DNA from: Sulfurimonas sp.
GTDB lineage: Bacteria > Campylobacterota > Campylobacteria > Campylobacterales > Sulfurimonadaceae
DNA length: 10,566 bases
Assembly: GCA_021161305.1 (NCBI GenBank)
Contig: JAGHAW010000114.1
Span: 1 to 10,566, forward strand
Reading direction: 5' to 3'
Made by a program: the position numbers and the translations under genes. This document shows, piece after piece, positions 6,689 through 10,566 of the stretch (position 1 is the stretch's first letter; each line of letters opens with the position of its first letter). A model generated the notes under the pieces. That model saw nothing but the letters and a program-made list of their open reading frames with translations. It ran no database searches and was not told the origin of the DNA.

Positions 6689-8311
6689 ATGCAAAACGCA
6701 CTTCTATATATTATTGTTGCTCTTGGTGTATCTATTGTAATAAATATTTTTTTAAAACGAATAGGTGTTTCACAGATTATAGGCTACATTATGACGGGTA
6801 CTCTAATGGTTTACGCTTTTGATTTAAGACACCTCAACGATTCTCATTCTCTGGAGATGGTTGGTGAGTTTGGTATTGTTTTTTTGATGTTTACCATAGG
6901 GCTTGAAATATCACTCTCTAAAATGGGAACAATGAAAAAAGAGATATTTGGCAATGGTCTTATGCAGGTTGGTTTTACTGCTTTAGTCGTTTATCTTGTC
7001 GGTCACTATATTTTTTCTCTTGATATGAAGTCTTCTCTTATAATTTCACTGGCTTTTGCTCTTTCCTCTACAGCAGTAGTTCTTAGTTATCTGAAAAGTT
7101 CAAAAGAGATATATCGTCCTTATGGACAAAAGGCGACAGGAATACTTATATTTCAAGATATTGCTGTTATCCCGATTCTGATTTTGATAAGTTTTTTGGC
7201 TTCTGAAGGTGATGAGAGTGTTTTTATAATTTTAACTGACACACTATTTAGTGTAATGGTGGTTTTAGCACTGCTTTTTGTTGTTGGCAAAAGAATGATG
7301 ACTTGGCTTTTGCATTTTTCAGCTTCATCTGAAGTTGATGAACTTTTTATGGGGTCAGTTTTGTTTATTGTTCTAGGGGCATCCTTGGTTGCTTACTACA
7401 TGGGATTTACCTATTCTCTTGGTGCTTTTATTGCAGGTATGATTATAGCTGAGACTAAGTATCACTATAAAGTAGAGGCTGATATTGCACCATTTAAAGA
7501 TATATTGTTAGGTACATTTTTTGTTGTGGTAGGGATGAAAGTAGATGTAGCACTTTTTATAGATAATATAGGTCTAATTATTGGAATCTTTTTACTCGTT
7601 TTTATTTTTAAGGCAGCGATTATCTACGGAGTTCTTCGTTTTTCGTCAAAACACACTACCTCACTTAAAACTGCTTTTGCCCTTTCACAGGTGGGAGAGT
7701 TCTCTTTTGTAATTTTTGCAGTTGCTAGTAATAGTGGAATTTTAGACTATGATTTGGCACAGTTCTTAGTTTTAATTGTAATTTTTTCAATGATTGTTAC
7801 CCCATTTTTTATTACGAAGATAAAAGTGATTGTAGATTTTCTTTCAAAAGAGAGCAGTGTGGTCGAAGAGATGGCACTATTAGCTAACAGAAAGAATCAT
7901 GTGATAGTGTGTGGATACAGTGTAGTGGGTAAATTTGTTGCAAAAGATCTTGATAAATTAGGTGCTTCATATATAGTTGTTGACAATAGTTATAAACATG
8001 TTAAAGAGGCTATAGCAGAGGGTAAAGAGGCATATTTGGGCGACATGTCAAAGCGTTCAATCTTAGATGCGTTAAACATAGAGAGTGCGGCCGGAGTAAT
8101 TGTAACTCTGGACAATATAGAGAAAAAACGACTTATATCCGAAGCAATTTTACAAAATTCCAAAAATATTAATCTTATTGTTAAAGTTATTTCATTAGAA
8201 GACAACAAGAAGCTTGAAGATTTAGATATCACTTCTGTTGTTGACGGAAAAGAGGAAGTGGCAAAAGTTTTAGTTGAGAGAATGGTGACCTGTCAACTAA
8301 AATATAATTGA
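6689..8311 (+). CDS. CPA2-family (Kef-type) monovalent cation/proton antiporter with RCK domain
   Basis: This is an inner-membrane exchanger or ligand-gated efflux protein for K+ or Na+ against protons. The 540-aa product has a hydrophobic part (residues 1 to about 385) with roughly a dozen membrane segments. Family motifs are FLMFTIGLEIS (65-75), the ion-path pair Q156-D157 in FQDIAVIP, and ALSQVGEFSFV (331-341). After a linker comes an RCK/TrkA-N domain (about 403-540). Its Rossmann turn is G409...G414 in VCGYSVVG, with acidic D432 after the second strand, suggesting NAD(H) or nucleotide sensing. The chain stops right after RCK-N; no second RCK-C lobe is visible. KefB and KefC have the same general plan, but the gene's precise role (glutathione-gated or not) cannot be read, so no symbol is given. 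The Shine-Dalgarno is weak (GAAAG). It is single, with convergent pyrE 25 bases away. Confidence 0.9.
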   Translation: MQNALLYIIVALGVSIVINIFLKRIGVSQIIGYIMTGTLMVYAFDLRHLNDSHSLEMVGEFGIVFLMFTIGLEISLSKMGTMKKEIFGNGLMQVGFTALVVYLVGHYIFSLDMKSSLIISLAFALSSTAVVLSYLKSSKEIYRPYGQKATGILIFQDIAVIPILILISFLASEGDESVFIILTDTLFSVMVVLALLFVVGKRMMTWLLHFSASSEVDELFMGSVLFIVLGASLVAYYMGFTYSLGAFIAGMIIAETKYHYKVEADIAPFKDILLGTFFVVVGMKVDVALFIDNIGLIIGIFLLVFIFKAAIIYGVLRFSSKHTTSLKTAFALSQVGEFSFVIFAVASNSGILDYDLAQFLVLIVIFSMIVTPFFITKIKVIVDFLSKESSVVEEMALLANRKNHVIVCGYSVVGKFVAKDLDKLGASYIVVDNSYKHVKEAIAEGKEAYLGDMSKRSILDALNIESAAGVIVTLDNIEKKRLISEAILQNSKNINLIVKVISLEDNKKLEDLDITSVVDGKEEVAKVLVERMVTCQLKYN

Positions 8312-8313
8312 AT

Positions 8314-8340
8314 TTAAGACTTAGTTAATGGGAGTCTTAA
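8314..8340. terminator. Shared hairpin between convergent antiporter gene and pyrE
   Basis: TTAAGACT (8314-8321) and AGTCTTAA (8333-8340) form a perfect 8-bp stem with an 11-base loop, filling the 25-base gap. The stem includes the pyrE stop codon (8337-8339). Flanks are AATTTCCTC on the plus side and AATTCAATTATATTTT on the minus side, so it is a modest terminator usable from both directions. Confidence 0.5.
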
Positions 8341-8945
8341 TTTCCTCTTGAGCCGGGCTTAATAGCTTCACTTCCATCTTTGCAGAGAGGACAAGCATCT
8401 GGAGAGTACATTTCAAATGTGAAGTCAGCCAAAGCGAAAAATGGAATATCTTTTGGGAGTTTACAGTTTTGTTTTGTCTCAATATCACTATTTTCTCGCC
8501 TACAAAAACCACGGTTAGCCAAAGCAGCTACCCCAACGATTTCACCACCAAGACTTTTTACTACAGCAGCAGCTTCCATGGCAGAGCCACCAGTTGTAAT
8601 AATATCTTCACACATTAAAACTTTTTCGTCTTTGCTTACTTCAAAACCACGACGAATATTCATCACACCATCAACTCTCTCAGCAAAGATAAAACGAACA
8701 TCAAGTGCTTGAGCCAGAGCAAAACCAGCGATTAAACCGCCAAGAGCAGGTGCACAAACTGTATCTATTTCTAGCCCACTTTTTTTAATTTGTGTAGCCA
8801 ATGCCTCTGCAAGCAGTTTCGCAGTTTTAGGGTCTTCTAAAACTTTTGCAGATTGTAGATAAAATTGTGAATGATTCCCACTACTTAGTTTAAAATGCCC
8901 CTCTAAGAGAGCATCAGCATCCATATATATTTTTTTAACATCCAT
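8337..8945 (-). CDS. pyrE: Orotate phosphoribosyltransferase
   Basis: It joins orotate and PRPP to give OMP, the fifth step of de novo pyrimidine synthesis, in the cytosol. The 202-aa product has a type I phosphoribosyltransferase fold. The PRPP-binding motif is VLMCEDIITTGGS (109-121), with the acidic pair E113-D114. The flexible loop region has RRGFEV (98-103). The N-terminal GHFKLSSGNHSQFYLQ segment (16-31) is the substrate hood typical of PyrE. The tail carries CPLC (185-188), ends in KPGSRGN, and has further cysteines at 148 and 161, so a small metal-binding knob is possible. I recall such cysteine tails in the Thermus-type PyrE subfamily. The start codon is one base after the frr stop, with AAAGG inside the frr end, so it is translationally coupled, third in secG-frr-pyrE. 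Confidence 0.96.
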   Translation of the reverse strand: MDVKKIYMDADALLEGHFKLSSGNHSQFYLQSAKVLEDPKTAKLLAEALATQIKKSGLEIDTVCAPALGGLIAGFALAQALDVRFIFAERVDGVMNIRRGFEVSKDEKVLMCEDIITTGGSAMEAAAVVKSLGGEIVGVAALANRGFCRRENSDIETKQNCKLPKDIPFFALADFTFEMYSPDACPLCKDGSEAIKPGSRGN

Positions 8946-8946
8946 T

Positions 8947-9504
8947 TTAAACCTTTAGTATTTCTGCTTCTTTATCTTTTAGAATTTGTTCAATATTTGT
9001 CGCGTATTTATCAGTTGTTTTTTGAATCGTATCCTGAGCAGATTTTGATTCATCAGCTGTAATCTCTTTGTCTTTTTCAAGCTTTTTGATTTTGTCGTTT
9101 GAGTGTTTTCTATCATTTCGTACAGAGACTTTAGCATTTTCTCCCATGCCTTTCATCTGTTTTACAGAATCTTGTCTCTGTTCAACTGTCATTGCTGGAA
9201 AAAATAGTTTGATTTGATTACCATCATTATTTGGAGTAGCTCCAACATTCCCTTTTGATATTGCATTCTCAACATCAGATAAAAGATTTTTTTCCCAAGG
9301 ATTAACAACGATTGTAGTGGCATCAACAGCGATAACAGAACCAATCTGATCAAGAGGAGTAGGAGTTCCATAGTAATCAATTTTTACATTATCTAAAACA
9401 GAAGTAGTAACCTTACCAGTTCTAAGTGTTTTAAAATCCCTCTGCATATGTTCTATGCTCGCTTGCATCTTTGTTTTACATTCGTTATAAATTTCGTTTA
9501 ACAT
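8947..9504 (-). CDS. frr: Ribosome recycling factor
   Basis: RRF, with EF-G, splits post-termination ribosomes so that they can be reused. The 185-aa product has the usual length and matches the family throughout. The N-terminal helix has the signature HMQRDFKTLRTGKV (19-32). The small beta domain shows YYGTPTPLDQIGSV (44-57) and the NPWEKNLL segment (68-75). The long C-terminal helices carry VRNDRKHSNDKIKKLEKD (127-144), rich in lysine and arginine for rRNA contact. AAGGA lies 6 bases before the ATG at 9504. It follows secG by 102 bases and has its own candidate promoter in that gap. pyrE follows after one base. Confidence 0.98.
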   Translation of the reverse strand: MLNEIYNECKTKMQASIEHMQRDFKTLRTGKVTTSVLDNVKIDYYGTPTPLDQIGSVIAVDATTIVVNPWEKNLLSDVENAISKGNVGATPNNDGNQIKLFFPAMTVEQRQDSVKQMKGMGENAKVSVRNDRKHSNDKIKKLEKDKEITADESKSAQDTIQKTTDKYATNIEQILKDKEAEILKV

Positions 9505-9538
9505 TGAATTTCCTTGGTTTTGTAAAAATAATTGTCTA

Positions 9539-9547
9539 ATTGTAGCA
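9539..9547 (-). promoter_or_regulatory. Possible internal extended -10 promoter before frr
   Basis: The minus strand reads TGCTACAAT, an extended -10 (TG, C, TACAAT), preceded by T-rich TTTTTC. It is about 34 bases before the frr ATG. It would let frr-pyrE be transcribed apart from secG. No -35 is evident. Confidence 0.4.
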
Positions 9548-9589
9548 AGAAAAATTTAAGAAGGAGTAAAAAATTATTTTATGTGGGTC

Positions 9590-9608
9590 AGTTGCAAAAA
9601 ATGCAACT
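9590..9608 (-). terminator. Small hairpin overlapping the secG stop codon
   Basis: AGTTGCA (9590-9596) and TGCAACT (9602-9608) make a perfect 7-bp stem with a 5-base loop, and the secG stop codon (9607-9609) lies in it. On the minus strand a T-run (TAATTTTTTAC) comes only about 12 bases later. It is a weak partial terminator or mRNA-stabilising stem rather than a clear terminator. Confidence 0.35.
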
Positions 9609-9948
9609 ATTTTGTAGTATCTGCTGAAGGTAGTGTTGGTGCTGCCGGTGCAGTTGGAGCTGTAGTCGGTGCAAGAACATTTGTTTTTTCAATTATATTA
9701 TCAACTACTGATTCTTGAGCATCTTGTGAATACATAAATCCTAAAGTGATTGTATTTGCAACAAACAAGAAACCTATAAGAAAGGTAGTTTTTGCTAAAA
9801 AAGCACCTGGACCTTTAGCTCCAAAAACGGACTCATTAGAGCCACTGTATGCACCAAGACCTATGCTTGAACTTTTTTGTAATAGCACTGCTATAACTAA
9901 AATTACGACTAAAACTATTTGAGTAATAAGTAAAAAACCAGTTGTCAT
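9607..9948 (-). CDS. secG: Preprotein translocase subunit SecG
   Basis: SecG is the small auxiliary subunit of the SecYEG inner-membrane channel and aids SecA-driven export. The 113-aa product has two membrane segments (about 4-22 and 53-73) joined by a conserved cytoplasmic loop. The loop carries LLQKSSSIGLGAYSGSNESV (22-41) and FGAKGPGAFLAKTT (42-55). This QKS...GLG...FG layout is diagnostic of SecG. The C-terminal tail (about 90-113) is low-complexity, rich in Ala, Pro and Thr, and longer than the functional core requires. AGGA lies 8 bases before the ATG at 9948, and a promoter with a recognisable -35 is upstream. It heads the secG-frr-pyrE cluster. Confidence 0.95.
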   Translation of the reverse strand: MTTGFLLITQIVLVVILVIAVLLQKSSSIGLGAYSGSNESVFGAKGPGAFLAKTTFLIGFLFVANTITLGFMYSQDAQESVVDNIIEKTNVLAPTTAPTAPAAPTLPSADTTK

Positions 9949-9978
9949 ATATATATTCCTAAATATAAAAAGTGGCGA

Positions 9979-10007
9979 ATTATATCTAAAAAAACTTATT
10001 ATTCCAA
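9979..10007 (-). promoter_or_regulatory. Sigma-70-type promoter of secG
   Basis: On the minus strand TTGGAA (10007-10002) and TATAAT (9984-9979) are 17 bases apart. The -10 is perfect, the -35 matches TTGACA at four of six positions, and a run of seven T lies in the spacer. The -10 is about 30 bases before the secG ATG. It is the best-formed promoter in the window. Confidence 0.55.
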
Positions 10008-10011
10008 AATT

Positions 10012-10020
10012 TGATATAAT
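10012..10020 (+). promoter_or_regulatory. Extended -10 promoter of the metal-binding protein gene
   Basis: The plus strand reads TGATATAAT, a perfect extended -10 (TG, A, TATAAT), 20 bases before the ATG at 10041, giving a leader of only about 14 bases. It faces the secG promoter across a few bases. I see no convincing Fur or Zur operator over it. Confidence 0.5.
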
Positions 10021-10040
10021 TTCAAAAAAAATGAGAGCCT

Positions 10041-10566
10041 ATGAATTTTAAAAATATTATATTTGTGTTAATTGTTATAATGTTCATTTTCCAAATGATA
10101 GTTATGAAAGAGTCTAAAAAAGAGGAGATACAAAACTCCAAACCACTTGTTGCTCTAAGTACTTTTTCTCTATATGATGTGGCAAAACATATATCTGCTG
10201 ATAGTGTAGAACTTATAATGATTCTTCCTTTTGGGGTAGATGCTCATAGTTTTGAGCCTACTCCTAAGCTAATGGCAGATATAGATAGAAGTGATTTGGT
10301 CATATATAGCGGGGCAGGGCTTGAGCCTTGGATAGATGGGTTTGAATTTAAAAATAGAGTTATCAATATGAGTGAGCATGTGAAATTAAGAGAGATGAAT
10401 CCTCATGAACATCATCATAATAAAAGTCATAGTAGCATTGACCCACACTATTGGCAAGATTTAAACAACATGGTTTTGGCTGTAAAACTTATAACTGATG
10501 AATTCATAAAGATTTCTCCCAAAAACAGAGAACTTTATTTAAAGAATAGAGACAGTTATATAGAGA
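10041..10566 (+). CDS. ZnuA/TroA-like metal ABC transporter substrate-binding protein (5' part only)
   Basis: The first 175 codons are present; the window ends inside the gene. The family captures Zn2+ or Mn2+ (sometimes Fe) outside the inner membrane for an ABC importer. An N-terminal hydrophobic segment (about 5-22) targets it to the membrane. Family features are ALSTFSLYDVAKHI (38-51), the first metal ligand H69 in DAHSFEP, YSGAGLEPW (89-97), and a second ligand H136 in DPHYWQD. Before H136 lies a short histidine-rich loop, HEHHHNKSH (122-130), as in zinc-binding members, which favours zinc. No lipobox cysteine or clean signal-peptidase site follows the hydrophobic segment, so it may stay membrane-anchored. 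An upstream ATG at 10031 hits a stop after six codons, fixing the start at 10041. Permease and ATPase genes would be expected to the right. Confidence 0.88.
   Translation, partial: MNFKNIIFVLIVIMFIFQMIVMKESKKEEIQNSKPLVALSTFSLYDVAKHISADSVELIMILPFGVDAHSFEPTPKLMADIDRSDLVIYSGAGLEPWIDGFEFKNRVINMSEHVKLREMNPHEHHHNKSHSSIDPHYWQDLNNMVLAVKLITDEFIKISPKNRELYLKNRDSYIE

Noticed and set aside
10031..10051. Upstream ATG at 10031 before the metal-binding protein
   Set aside because: It reads only six codons before a stop. A leader peptide this short has no support.

Overview
The window reads as ordinary chromosome from an AT-rich epsilonproteobacterium (Campylobacterota), most likely close to Sulfurimonas. 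The clues are the secG-frr-pyrE cluster (an order I recall from Helicobacter), the two DUF3373-type outer-membrane proteins, the low GC content, and extended -10 promoters (TGATAAAAT, TGATATAAT) with poorly conserved -35 boxes. The taxonomic call is inference; no rRNA or marker search was possible.

Layout, left to right. Positions 1-121 hold no supportable gene, only a hairpin that probably ends transcription. Two tandem minus-strand paralogues follow (122-1531 and 1806-3200), both secreted beta-barrel proteins. Their start regions carry the same TGATAAAAT promoter core. Next on the minus strand is a pyrG-recJ pair (CTP synthase, then the RecJ single-strand exonuclease). An 84-base palindromic, REP/MITE-like element fills most of the gap between them and ends 8 bases before the recJ start codon. 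Divergent from pyrG is a plus-strand CPA2 (Kef-type) cation/proton antiporter with a C-terminal RCK/TrkA-N domain (6689-8311). It converges on the minus-strand secG-frr-pyrE cluster (8337-9948). At the right edge, divergent from secG, begins a plus-strand ZnuA/TroA-like metal-binding protein, cut off by the window end.

How the genes relate. pyrE and pyrG are two steps of pyrimidine nucleotide synthesis (orotate to OMP; UTP to CTP). secG and frr serve protein export and ribosome recycling, recJ serves DNA repair, and the antiporter and metal-binding protein handle ions. The two DUF3373 proteins are probably surface porins or porin-like barrels, with unknown substrate.

I found no phage, CRISPR, toxin-antitoxin, IS transposase, tRNA or rRNA. 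The least explained items are the mobile-looking palindrome before recJ and the conserved hallmark segment of the paired DUF3373 proteins. I do not see strong evidence for a new multi-gene system here.
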